DNA of 64,000 nucleotides from a virus: positions 1 to 64,000 of the IMG/VR virus record IMGVR_UViG_3300031787_000029. One strand, given 5' to 3'. Position 1 is the stretch's first letter; each line of letters begins with the position of its first letter. Below are positions 16,811 to 25,575 of the stretch, one piece after another. A model generated the notes under the pieces. That model worked only from the letters and a program-made list of their open reading frames with translations, had not been told where the DNA came from and did no database searches. A program made the position numbers and the translations under genes.

Positions 16811-18563
16811 ATCACCACTAAATCCAGGAGTTATTGCTAGAGAACGTAGAGTTACACCAGAAGCAGTTCAGAACTTTATTTCTGGTGGTTCTCCTCTTGG
16901 ATCTTCTGTGGTTGCTAGTGCTGCTAACAAAATTGTAGGATTTCAAAGAGGAACTGCTGGAGTTGCTCCACAAGTTCCAGATCTTGGTTCGATCATTAAT
17001 ACTTTATCATCAAATATTTTAAACAATGTTGAGAATAGAGTACAAGCAATAACTCAAAATGTAAATCAGATTGTTCAAAAAACTGTAGGAGATTTACAAA
17101 ATAGATTTATTTCTAAAACAGATTCTATTGATGCAAACGCTCCGAATAAAATTTTATCCAATTTCTTGAGTTTATATGATAAAGCAATTGGATATATAAG
17201 ATTTTTTGCAAATCCAAATAATATAAAAAGTCTAAATGAAAGTTTAGTAGAACTCAGGAAAGTATTCGATGAAACTTTCAAAGTCGCTAAAAGCATTCGT
17301 CAAACAATTATAAGAATAGTCGATCAACTTTCCAATCTACCTACAGCTAATGCAGGAGGTGGTGGAATAGATTTGGATGTTAAAGTTCCAGGCCCACCAT
17401 TAAAAAGAGCGGGAAACACTGGAATATTAAGGTCTATGAGAAGACGCCCTGGATTAATGTTGGGTGGTGCTGCTCTTGCTGGTGCAGGCACTGGAGCAAT
17501 GGTGACCAATGCTCTTCAAGACGTTGGCGGTGGAGTTCAACCTCAGTTAATGGGAGAAACTGGTGAAGGATTATCTGGACCATTACTAGACAAGTTTAAT
17601 GCAATATTAGATAGATTTTCTGCTGTTCTAAAGTCATTATCAACGAGACCATCAAAACAACAACCTGGAGGAGGAAAATCCACATCTACACAAGCGAAAG
17701 ATGGAGCTCGAGGAGCTACAGGAGCACCTGGAGCACCTGGTGTTTCTGGATCACCTGGTGTTACTACGACTGGAGAAAAGGGGGTATTAGATCTTATTGC
17801 TTCAGTCGAACAAGGTCCGGAAGGATATGATAGTTTTAATACAAGTGCAGGAAAAACTCCCGGTAAGGCTACAGAGCAAACGATTGGGTGGTTGGCTAAA
17901 AACGCACGAGGAGCAATTGGTAGATATCAACAAATGCCCCAATATCTATTGGAAAGAGCGCAAAGAGCTGGATTCAATGCAAATACAAAATTTACACCAG
18001 AAGTTCAAGATGCAATAACACTAAACGAATTAAGATCAAGTCATGGAATAAATGAGTTTTTATCCGGTAAAATATCAGAAGAACAATTTTTACAAAAACT
18101 TGCTCCAACATGGAGAGGATTGCCTCAGGGAAAAATTAATGCTGCAAAACTAGGCGGAACAGCAGATTTAACATATCAAGATCAATATTCTGGAAGAAAT
18201 CTTGCTGGCAAAACATATGCAACTACTATTTCCGAATTGAGAAATATTAGATCAGGTGGTAATAAACCAGTCGCATCAACTCAACAACGAAATAAACCGG
18301 CAGTTGTTGCCGCTCCAGCACAACAACAAATGCAACAACAATCTGCACAACAGGTTGCACAAGTTCCTGTAACACAATCGCAACCACAAGTAAATATTCT
18401 TCCTTTGCAAGGTGGAGGTGGAAATCAACAAGGAACCGCAAAACCACCTCAAGCACCTATAACAGGCATTAGAGGAGAAACTGTTCCAATGTTACCCACC
18501 ACAAATCCTGATAATTTCCTTACATTATATTCTAAAATGGTTTACAACATCGTTGACGGATAA
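16800..18563 (+). CDS. Tail hub protein with collagen-like linker and lambda-R-like lytic transglycosylase domain
   Basis: 587 residues from a GTG overlapping the previous gene. The N-terminal 290 residues are helical with a Gly/Ala hydrophobic stretch (LMLGGAALAGAGTGAMV, about 218-236). Residues about 302-325 are collagen-like Gly-X-Y (ARGATGAPGAPG). Residues about 330-447 resemble the lambda R/GH104 transglycosylase: ARGAIGRYQQMPQYLLE, KFTPEVQDAITLNELR, FLSGKISEEQF and LAPTWRGLPQG. The C-terminus is Gln-rich. It probably opens peptidoglycan during entry, replacing the lysozyme domain that T4 carries in gp5. Confidence 0.7.
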   Translation: MAIKSPLNPGVIARERRVTPEAVQNFISGGSPLGSSVVASAANKIVGFQRGTAGVAPQVPDLGSIINTLSSNILNNVENRVQAITQNVNQIVQKTVGDLQNRFISKTDSIDANAPNKILSNFLSLYDKAIGYIRFFANPNNIKSLNESLVELRKVFDETFKVAKSIRQTIIRIVDQLSNLPTANAGGGGIDLDVKVPGPPLKRAGNTGILRSMRRRPGLMLGGAALAGAGTGAMVTNALQDVGGGVQPQLMGETGEGLSGPLLDKFNAILDRFSAVLKSLSTRPSKQQPGGGKSTSTQAKDGARGATGAPGAPGVSGSPGVTTTGEKGVLDLIASVEQGPEGYDSFNTSAGKTPGKATEQTIGWLAKNARGAIGRYQQMPQYLLERAQRAGFNANTKFTPEVQDAITLNELRSSHGINEFLSGKISEEQFLQKLAPTWRGLPQGKINAAKLGGTADLTYQDQYSGRNLAGKTYATTISELRNIRSGGNKPVASTQQRNKPAVVAAPAQQQMQQQSAQQVAQVPVTQSQPQVNILPLQGGGGNQQGTAKPPQAPITGIRGETVPMLPTTNPDNFLTLYSKMVYNIVDG

Positions 18564-20428
18564 TGGCTAAAGGAATCTCTTCAATGCTGCTGAATGCAGC
18601 AAACAATATTGTAAGTACAAATAGATCCACTTCACAAATGAAGAGGTCTCAAACTACCTATCAAGATTTTGTTCGTTTCATGCAACTGGAAACGAATAAT
18701 TTAAAGGCAATAAAATTTAATCAAAGAAAACTTAAGAAAGCTTTAGGAGCAAATGTAGCTGTAAGTTTTGGAAGTGCCGGTAACTTATTGAGTGGTCTTG
18801 CAAGTGGGGCTTTAGATGCTGCATCTTTTGTTGGAGATTTCTTCGGAAAAAAAGATGGTAAATCAAAATTACCAAAACCAAATAGTAAAGCAGGAAGACC
18901 ATTACAATCTGGTACAAAAATAAAAATACCAGGTGTTAGAGCATTAGGTGTTTTGACACCACTTTTGGCTGGACTTGATTTTGCTCAGGGGATTTCTCAA
19001 GGAGAATCGACTGGAAAGGCTGCTGCAGGTGCTGCTGGATCTGCAGCTGGAGGAATTGCTGGTGCAGCCGCAGGTGGAGCTTTAGCAGGTGCTATAACAT
19101 CTGGAATGATTGGACAAGGTTTAGTTCCTATTCCTGGATTGGGATTTGTTTTAGGTGCTGCTGTAGGTGGATTAGGGGCTTTTGCTGGTGGATATTTTGC
19201 AGATAGAGCTTATGAAGCTACAGAAAAAAATGCAAAACAAAAAATAGAATCAAAACTTAAAATACAAGAGGCAAAACAAAAAGAAGCAGCTGCAGCCGCT
19301 GCTAAATTATCTTTACCAGAAGTTTTAGATAAGTTTGAAAGGGTAGTATTTCAATTTGAAAGAGTTTCTTATAATTTACAATTATCAGAGGTCACTGATA
19401 CTCCAACAGGATATGATGAAGAGTTAGATCCGGAAGAATTGCCGCCTCCAACGGATGAATCTACTGGTGGACCAGTTCAGTACGGATCTGGTAATGCGGA
19501 ATTTGGAGAAACGGGAAACGTAAGAAATTCTACTGGTTGGGTTCATGGACATTTCCAGGGAGAAACTGTTTCTGAAGTCGTGAATGATACTACAACAGTG
19601 GTAAAAGCATTATTAAAACAAGGATCTCCAGTATATTTAAATCCAGGAATTGATTTGTTACCATCAAAACAATATAGTGATTCGGAATTGAGAAATTATG
19701 TTGATGCCGCAAGAAGATCGCATACTCATAGCGGTAGTGGAAAATCAATTGATGTATTTGTAAGAAAAGGAACCAAAGTACCTGTTCCTTTGAGTAATAT
19801 AGGTCCAACTGGAAAAGATTTTGGTGGTTATGGAAGGGGAGGACTTGGTGGATATATTCAGGGAACAAGAACTTGGATTGGCCATTTAGCTCCAAATTCC
19901 AAACCCGGTCTTGCACAAACAAAAGGGGAAATAAAACCAAAAGGAAAAGAATCTGGAGAGATGCAAGATCTTGTCCCCAATCCAAATATGATGAATAAAA
20001 CCTCGACAGACCAAACTACTATCCAAAGGCAATCACAAGTAATGAGTCAGAGGTTTATCAAACCATCCACTCAATCTTCATCTAATAATTTAATCCAAGC
20101 GCAAACAAATGTTTTTCCGCAAGAAAAACTAACTCAAATGAAATATGATGAAAATAATATTTCTAAAGTACAGGACTCGATGATACAACCAACATCTACA
20201 CAATTGGTTGTAATACCTCAACAAATCCAACAATATCCATCTTATAATATGCCACAATCATCAGTAACTTTGATTCCTATACTTTCTGGAAATGGTAATC
20301 AAAAACCTGTCGTTATTTCTACGCCAAATGGAGGTTCTCAAACAGTAGTAGTGTCTGGGCCAAGTGAAGGTCAAGTGTTAAATAGTTTATATAAGAACAT
20401 ACTTCTAACATCTCTATCAGCCACATAA
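18563..20428 (+). CDS. Tail hub protein with M23-peptidase-like domain
   Basis: 621 residues; its ATG overlaps the preceding stop. Residues about 130-215 form a Gly/Ala hydrophobic region (AAGGIAGAAAGGALAGAI). Residues about 326-445 look like an M23-type domain: HTHSGSGKSIDVFV, RKGTKVPVPLSNIG, FGGYGRGGLGGYI and TWIGHLAP. The spacing is not the classical HxxxD, so it may be degenerate or another fold. The C-terminus is Gln/Ser-rich. It could be a hub or tape-measure component carrying a wall-binding domain. Confidence 0.55.
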   Translation: MAKGISSMLLNAANNIVSTNRSTSQMKRSQTTYQDFVRFMQLETNNLKAIKFNQRKLKKALGANVAVSFGSAGNLLSGLASGALDAASFVGDFFGKKDGKSKLPKPNSKAGRPLQSGTKIKIPGVRALGVLTPLLAGLDFAQGISQGESTGKAAAGAAGSAAGGIAGAAAGGALAGAITSGMIGQGLVPIPGLGFVLGAAVGGLGAFAGGYFADRAYEATEKNAKQKIESKLKIQEAKQKEAAAAAAKLSLPEVLDKFERVVFQFERVSYNLQLSEVTDTPTGYDEELDPEELPPPTDESTGGPVQYGSGNAEFGETGNVRNSTGWVHGHFQGETVSEVVNDTTTVVKALLKQGSPVYLNPGIDLLPSKQYSDSELRNYVDAARRSHTHSGSGKSIDVFVRKGTKVPVPLSNIGPTGKDFGGYGRGGLGGYIQGTRTWIGHLAPNSKPGLAQTKGEIKPKGKESGEMQDLVPNPNMMNKTSTDQTTIQRQSQVMSQRFIKPSTQSSSNNLIQAQTNVFPQEKLTQMKYDENNISKVQDSMIQPTSTQLVVIPQQIQQYPSYNMPQSSVTLIPILSGNGNQKPVVISTPNGGSQTVVVSGPSEGQVLNSLYKNILLTSLSAT

Positions 20429-20431
20429 ATT

Positions 20432-21709
20432 ATGTCAGTAGCAGTAGGTAGTTTAAGATTTAATGCGGTTGAGTTAATAGCTTTAAATGATACTAAAAGA
20501 ATTGATTTAACTAATAGTGTTGTTTTTATCGATTACTTTGAGGATATTCTTTCGCCATGCGTGACGATGAATATGCAAATAGCCACAGGAAACTCTATTT
20601 TCAACACCTTACCAATACGTGGTGGAGAAAAGGTAGTTTTTGATATATCTACTGCGACTGGTAATTTTACGTTAGATGGTGATTATGGAATGTATGTCTA
20701 CAAAGTCAGTGGTTATGCTTCTGACGGACAAAAAGAAATGTTTACATTACATCTAGTTTCTAGAGAAGGACTGACAAACGAAACTTCAAGATGTCAAAAG
20801 AAATATGAAAAGTTACCTATAAATGAACATGTAACTTCTATATTAGATGAAGTATTAACTACAAAAAAATATGAATCATCTAATATTGAAAGAACTTCAA
20901 ATTCGTATAGTTTTATTGGTAATCAGAAAAAACCTTTTCATATTTTAACTTGGTTAGGTCCAAAGGGAATTCCTTCAACCGGATCTTCAGGAACTAGTGG
21001 AGAACTAGCCAAAGGAGTTGCTGGATTTCTTTTTTATGAAACAAAAGACGGATTTAATTTTAAAAGTATCGATAAATTAGTTTCTGCAACCACAAGTGGA
21101 GCTGAAGATTCCTCTGTAATAACTTATACTTATAATAATGTTATTCAAGAAAATTCTATTCAAAATAATTTTACAATCTTAGATTATGCTTTGGAAAAAA
21201 ATATTGATTTAATGAAATCTCTTCGAGTTGGAATGTACGCAAATAAAACTTATTTTTATGATTTGTACACAAATAAGTTAGATATCTATGCATACTATCT
21301 AAAAAATGAAATTCGTAGTAAACTAGGTACTCAAGATGATCTTGTGATACCGAGTGGATTTGAAGAATCTTTTTCCCGAATTCTAGTTAGAACAAGTGAT
21401 AAAGGTACTTTAGACCCAAATGATATTGCAGGTAGTTCTGGAAGAGACAATGCTGACATGGCTAAATCTTTTTCCAGATATAACTTGCTCTTTACTCAAT
21501 CGCTAAATATGGTAGTGCCATGTAACGTTAATCTTCGTGCAGGTGGGGTTGTGAAAGCTCAATTTCCAAAAGTTGAATCATCACAACAAACAAGTCTCGA
21601 TGAAGAACAAAGTGGTAAATACTTAATTAAAGAATTGAGACATCATTTTGAAGGCAACAACATGGTCACCTCTCTAAAATTAGTTAGAGATTCTTACGGA
21701 TTGTATTAA
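20432..21709 (+). CDS. 27: Baseplate central hub protein, gp27-like
   Basis: 425 residues (T4 gp27 391). Features: SVVFIDYFEDILSPCVTMNM, IRGGEKVVFDI, GYMVYKVSGYAS-like strand pair and FHLVSREGLTNETSR-type segment, then QKKPFHILTWLGPKGIP, the pattern of hub barrels that form the gp27 trimer torus. It mounts gp5. The neighbouring gp5 supports the call. Ends seven bases before CP12. Confidence 0.7.
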   Translation: MSVAVGSLRFNAVELIALNDTKRIDLTNSVVFIDYFEDILSPCVTMNMQIATGNSIFNTLPIRGGEKVVFDISTATGNFTLDGDYGMYVYKVSGYASDGQKEMFTLHLVSREGLTNETSRCQKKYEKLPINEHVTSILDEVLTTKKYESSNIERTSNSYSFIGNQKKPFHILTWLGPKGIPSTGSSGTSGELAKGVAGFLFYETKDGFNFKSIDKLVSATTSGAEDSSVITYTYNNVIQENSIQNNFTILDYALEKNIDLMKSLRVGMYANKTYFYDLYTNKLDIYAYYLKNEIRSKLGTQDDLVIPSGFEESFSRILVRTSDKGTLDPNDIAGSSGRDNADMAKSFSRYNLLFTQSLNMVVPCNVNLRAGGVVKAQFPKVESSQQTSLDEEQSGKYLIKELRHHFEGNNMVTSLKLVRDSYGLY

Positions 21710-21715
21710 ATTACC

Positions 21716-21928
21716 ATGGAAAACATAGATGCACATATTGCCAAGGATAAAGCTCTCCTTGACGACCCACTAATTTCTGCACAATCACGCAGACATACAG
21801 AAGAAGAATTAGAAGCTCTTGAAGCTTATAAAATGAATCATCCAGAAGATAGTCATGACCCAACTCCATTAGAGTTGTTCTGTGATTCTAATCCAAATGC
21901 TCTAGAATGTAGAATTTACGATGATTGA
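21716..21928 (+). CDS. cp12: CP12-like Calvin-cycle inhibitor
   Basis: 70 residues. The C-terminal LELFCDSNPNALECRIYDD is the CP12 GAPDH-binding end, with its Cys pair spaced C-x8-C (Cys56, Cys65) and closing CRIYDD. The mid-region EEELEALEAY resembles the PRK-side motif but lacks the canonical AWD and the N-terminal Cys pair. CP12 locks GAPDH and phosphoribulokinase together; phage copies are thought to shut carbon fixation and push flux to the pentose phosphate path. It sits inside the hub operon and overlaps gp5, so it is likely expressed late. Confidence 0.8.
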   Translation: MENIDAHIAKDKALLDDPLISAQSRRHTEEELEALEAYKMNHPEDSHDPTPLELFCDSNPNALECRIYDD

Positions 21929-24164
21929 AGAATCTTTACTTAAATCTAACTTTATCGGAAAAGATGGTTTCGTTTGGTGGATCGGCCAAGTTGCCGATCC
22001 GAAAGTTTGGCGTACCGAAAAGTCCAGAGTAGATGAAAGTAAAGATACAAGTTGGGCATATAGATGTAAAGTACGAATAATAGGGTATCACAGTTTTGAT
22101 GCAAATATTTTACCCGATGAAGATCTACCTTGGGCTCATATTTTAACCAGTGCTTCAGAAGGATCTCCAGGACAAGGTAGTTTTGGTAAAACTCATATGA
22201 TAGTGGGAGGAGAATCTGTTTTAGGATTCTTCTTAGATGGCGAAGAAGGTCAACAACCAGTTGTTGTATCTTGTTTTTATAGATCAAAAGCAGTAGAAAA
22301 CGCAAAAGAACCTGGACCTTTTAAACCTTTCACTGGGATGCAAGGTAATTTAAAGGCCAGTGCAACAAGAATAAAAGCTCCTGCAACTGGAGTCATAAAA
22401 GAAGCCGAAAAAAATACAGTTGAAAGTGGATCAGCAATAAAATTTTCACAAAATCCAGAATTTGGAATAGGAGATTCTGGATTAGATTTATCCCCTAATT
22501 TTAATCCACTTACGCCAGATACAGGAAATTCATCAGGAAGTTTTAGAAAAATACCTGGTGCATCTTCTGACGAACTTTTTTACAAGGATGTAGGAAATCT
22601 TGCATTTTTAAAGGCTTTTAATGATGCAGGAGAAGTGTCTGGATCTAACGGATGTTTGACAAATGTATTAGCTAATATTACTAGTGCTTTACAGGGATTC
22701 ATTGGATTTGTGAATGGTTTAGAAAAGACTATTTTTGGATTCATAGACCCAATAAGAAATAAAATTGTAGATATAGGTTCACAAATAAAATCAGTCGCAA
22801 GATTGATAGCATCTCTTATGAAATTCATCATAAATGGGATGCGTGACAATATAATAAAGTTAACAGGGTGTTTATTTAGAGCTTTTTCGATAACAATACC
22901 ACTTCCTCAGTGGTTAAGACTATCCGAAGCAGCTAAAAGAATTTTAGATATAATTTTTTGTATCTTTGAAAAATTATTTGGACCAATAGAAAATTTTATT
23001 GCTGGATTACTGTCAGGACTAATCGGAAAAACTCCAAATATTCCAAGATGTGCTGCAGAAGAACTTACTGCTTCTCTTATTTCCAAACTTATGGAAATGG
23101 TCGATGACAGTTTAGCTACAGTTCTTTCTGGTTTGGATTGGTTAGTTGGTGGAGTAGGTGAAATCACAGGATATTTAAAAACTGCAGCTCAAGAAATTTC
23201 TCAACTACTTAGTTTCTTAAACTGTGATGGACTTCTATGCCAAACTCCTGGAACATGGGATCCATTTAAAGGAGTAAAGTTCCCAGAGACTGATGAGTGG
23301 GCAAAAGTAGTTGGTAATATAGATTTACTAGGTGGTTATGGTGGTGAAGTCAATGATTGGATAGGTTTACTGTCATCGTTTGGATCTGCAGACACTCCAT
23401 TCAAAGATTGTAGAAACAAAGCATTAAATCCAAAGAATCAAAAAGATCTTCCACCCATACCACCAGGTACATTATTCTATAAGTGTATTCCACCAGAAGT
23501 AATTATAAATGGTGATGGAACAGGTGCAAAAGCAATACCTGTTATAGAACCTACATCTGGTTCTATTTTAACAGTAAAAGTTCTAGAAGCTGGTAAAGGA
23601 TATAGTAGACCACCTTCTATTTCGATTCTTGATAACAGTAATTATGGATCTGGTGCTGAAGCAAAATCAACCATCAAAAATGGACAAATAGAATCAATTT
23701 ACATTGTAAAATCTGGATCTGGATATTGTTTAACAGATCTTCAATCGGCAATTGTAAATGTAGGAGTAGACACCACTAGTGTAGGTTCTGGAACTGGAAT
23801 AGGTGCAACTAGTTCTGTTGGTGTTGGTACAACCAGTTCTGCTGGAATTTCTACCGTACCTGTTGGAATTATAACCTCTTTAGTAGTAGAATCTCCAGGA
23901 TTTGGATATACTTCTGGTGATACTATCTTAGTCGGTAGTTGCGTTTATAGTCCTATTTTAACTACTAATGGTTCAATAATAGGTATAAACTCAGTTTCAT
24001 ATTGTTCTCAACAATTCAAAATTGTTCCACCAGTGACCATAAATACAACTACTGGGGTTGGTGCTGAAGTATATCCAGTATTACAATATATTCCACAATA
24101 TATTGTCAATAATCAACCTACAACTGGTATAGGTTCAATCACAGAAGTAGTAGAGTGCGTATGA
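21921..24164 (+). CDS. 5: Baseplate hub/needle protein gp5 (OB-fold, no lysozyme)
   Basis: 747 residues. The N-terminal 130 residues are the gp5 OB-fold: FIGKDGFVWWIGQVADP, CKVRIIGYH, EDLPWAHILTSASEG and GGESVLGFFLDGEEGQQPVV. No T4-lysozyme motif is seen. The middle (about 230-420) is helical and hydrophobic, and residues about 530-747 hold GKGYSRPPSISI / GFGYTSGDTI beta repeats like those in gp53. It forms the trimeric hub tip on gp27. It overlaps cp12 and the spike-like gene. Confidence 0.8.
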   Translation: MIEESLLKSNFIGKDGFVWWIGQVADPKVWRTEKSRVDESKDTSWAYRCKVRIIGYHSFDANILPDEDLPWAHILTSASEGSPGQGSFGKTHMIVGGESVLGFFLDGEEGQQPVVVSCFYRSKAVENAKEPGPFKPFTGMQGNLKASATRIKAPATGVIKEAEKNTVESGSAIKFSQNPEFGIGDSGLDLSPNFNPLTPDTGNSSGSFRKIPGASSDELFYKDVGNLAFLKAFNDAGEVSGSNGCLTNVLANITSALQGFIGFVNGLEKTIFGFIDPIRNKIVDIGSQIKSVARLIASLMKFIINGMRDNIIKLTGCLFRAFSITIPLPQWLRLSEAAKRILDIIFCIFEKLFGPIENFIAGLLSGLIGKTPNIPRCAAEELTASLISKLMEMVDDSLATVLSGLDWLVGGVGEITGYLKTAAQEISQLLSFLNCDGLLCQTPGTWDPFKGVKFPETDEWAKVVGNIDLLGGYGGEVNDWIGLLSSFGSADTPFKDCRNKALNPKNQKDLPPIPPGTLFYKCIPPEVIINGDGTGAKAIPVIEPTSGSILTVKVLEAGKGYSRPPSISILDNSNYGSGAEAKSTIKNGQIESIYIVKSGSGYCLTDLQSAIVNVGVDTTSVGSGTGIGATSSVGVGTTSSAGISTVPVGIITSLVVESPGFGYTSGDTILVGSCVYSPILTTNGSIIGINSVSYCSQQFKIVPPVTINTTTGVGAEVYPVLQYIPQYIVNNQPTTGIGSITEVVECV

Positions 24165-24718
24165 CGGATCAACCAAAAGAGTATTATGAAAAAAGACCCG
24201 GATTTGAAATAAAATCTGGAGTTCCTGATGGTGCAGGTAGAACGATAGATTATTCTGTAATAACTGATAAAGCACAAGGATTTCAATATTCTACTGATGG
24301 TACTAAATTTGATCTGACAAATAAAACATCATATGAATTGTGCGGTGAAGATTGTCAACCTAAAGAACCTGCTAAAATAATTCGTGCAAAGAATGGAGAT
24401 ATAATTATTGAGGCAATGTCTGGGGAAATTGTCTTGCGTGGAAAAAATATAAGAATAGAAGCAATAGATGGAAAAGGTGAAGTTACTGTAACTTCTACTA
24501 GTCAAATTGCTTTAAATAGTCCCATTCAAAGTTTTAAATCCACAAATTCAAATTCAGTATCAACAAATAACCATACAGTGGCTGGTAATGTTGTTGAAGA
24601 TACAGCTGGAGTAGTTAAATCTAGTAGTGTAGCTACAGATGCAACTCAAGGAAGTTTTCTTGGATCATTAATGAAAGTGATTGAAAAATTCAAAAAATGG
24701 TTAGAGTGCGCTCCATAA
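24161..24718 (+). CDS. gp5 C-terminal beta-helix-like spike protein
   Basis: 185 residues from ATG 24161, overlapping the gp5 stop (ATGA). Short alternating strand repeats (NGDIIIEAMSGEIVLRGKN, IRIEAIDGKGEVTVTSTS) resemble the intertwined beta-helix of the gp5 C-terminal needle. This suggests the needle is a separate polypeptide here. The C-terminus is a short amphipathic helix with Cys. Call by repeat pattern and position. Confidence 0.6.
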   Translation: MTDQPKEYYEKRPGFEIKSGVPDGAGRTIDYSVITDKAQGFQYSTDGTKFDLTNKTSYELCGEDCQPKEPAKIIRAKNGDIIIEAMSGEIVLRGKNIRIEAIDGKGEVTVTSTSQIALNSPIQSFKSTNSNSVSTNNHTVAGNVVEDTAGVVKSSSVATDATQGSFLGSLMKVIEKFKKWLECAP

Positions 24719-24724
24719 GAAAAA

Positions 24725-25573
24725 ATGACAAACTCTATCAAACACATAGGTGATAAACTAGTAGTAGGTGAGTTAGATGTTTCATTCCTTGATGTGGGAT
24801 CAAGGTTGTTACCAGGAACATCCGTATTGAATGGTCCAGTTTATATTGGTTTAGTTGCTAGTGCAGTTATTCCAAGAGCAAACTGCATGATGGGCCCTGG
24901 TATAACTTCACCAAAAACATTAGAAGTTGTTGGTGTTTCCGACATTATTGGAATTACAAACGTCACTGGCGTCGTGAATAGATTTGCATTTACTACTGCA
25001 AAAGGTGCTACAATAAAGTTAGGAGTAAGTATAAAAAAAGCTTTAGGTGCTAGTTTAGGATTAAGTACAAAAGCAGCAAAACAACTAACGCACGGAAAGA
25101 AAATTTGTAGTGCAGGAATCGTAACTCCAAGCATTAAGGCCGGATTAGGAAAATTTGTAACTTGTAAAGCAGATCTAGGTGTATTCAAAGCAGTTGCAGC
25201 ACCATTTAAAAAATTTGATATACCCCATCCATCAAAACCTGGATATAGACTTACTCACACCTGTATCGAAGGTCCAGAGATAGGGGTATATTATAGAGGA
25301 AAATTAAAAGATTCTAATGTTATAGAATTACCAGATTATTGGAAGAATTTAATAGATCCAGAAACTATCACTGTACATTTAACACCACATACTTTTCATC
25401 AAGAACTCTATGTAAAAGATATTCAATGGGGTTCTAGAATCAATATAATAAATAATTCTGGTGGAAACATTGACTGCAGTTATATTGTTTATGCAGAAAG
25501 AATTGATGTAGAAAAATTAGTAGTTGAATACGAAGAAAAAAAATCAGATTTTTGTCCAGAAAAAAATAATTAA
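24725..25573 (+). CDS. Virion structural protein, 282 aa
   Basis: The N-terminal half is beta-rich and Gly/Ala-rich. The C-terminal domain begins PHPSKPGYRLTHTCIEGPE and continues IGVYYRGKL and IELPDYWKNLI, a pattern at the ends of many phage tail and bacterial surface proteins. Located in the baseplate operon, so probably a tail component. Exact role unknown. Confidence 0.6.
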   Translation: MTNSIKHIGDKLVVGELDVSFLDVGSRLLPGTSVLNGPVYIGLVASAVIPRANCMMGPGITSPKTLEVVGVSDIIGITNVTGVVNRFAFTTAKGATIKLGVSIKKALGASLGLSTKAAKQLTHGKKICSAGIVTPSIKAGLGKFVTCKADLGVFKAVAAPFKKFDIPHPSKPGYRLTHTCIEGPEIGVYYRGKLKDSNVIELPDYWKNLIDPETITVHLTPHTFHQELYVKDIQWGSRINIINNSGGNIDCSYIVYAERIDVEKLVVEYEEKKSDFCPEKNN

Positions 25574-25575
25574 TT

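Noticed and set aside
21921-24164. Lysozyme domain inside gp5 as in T4
   Set aside because: No T4-lysozyme catalytic Glu/Asp/Thr context could be found in the middle region, which is hydrophobic and helical.
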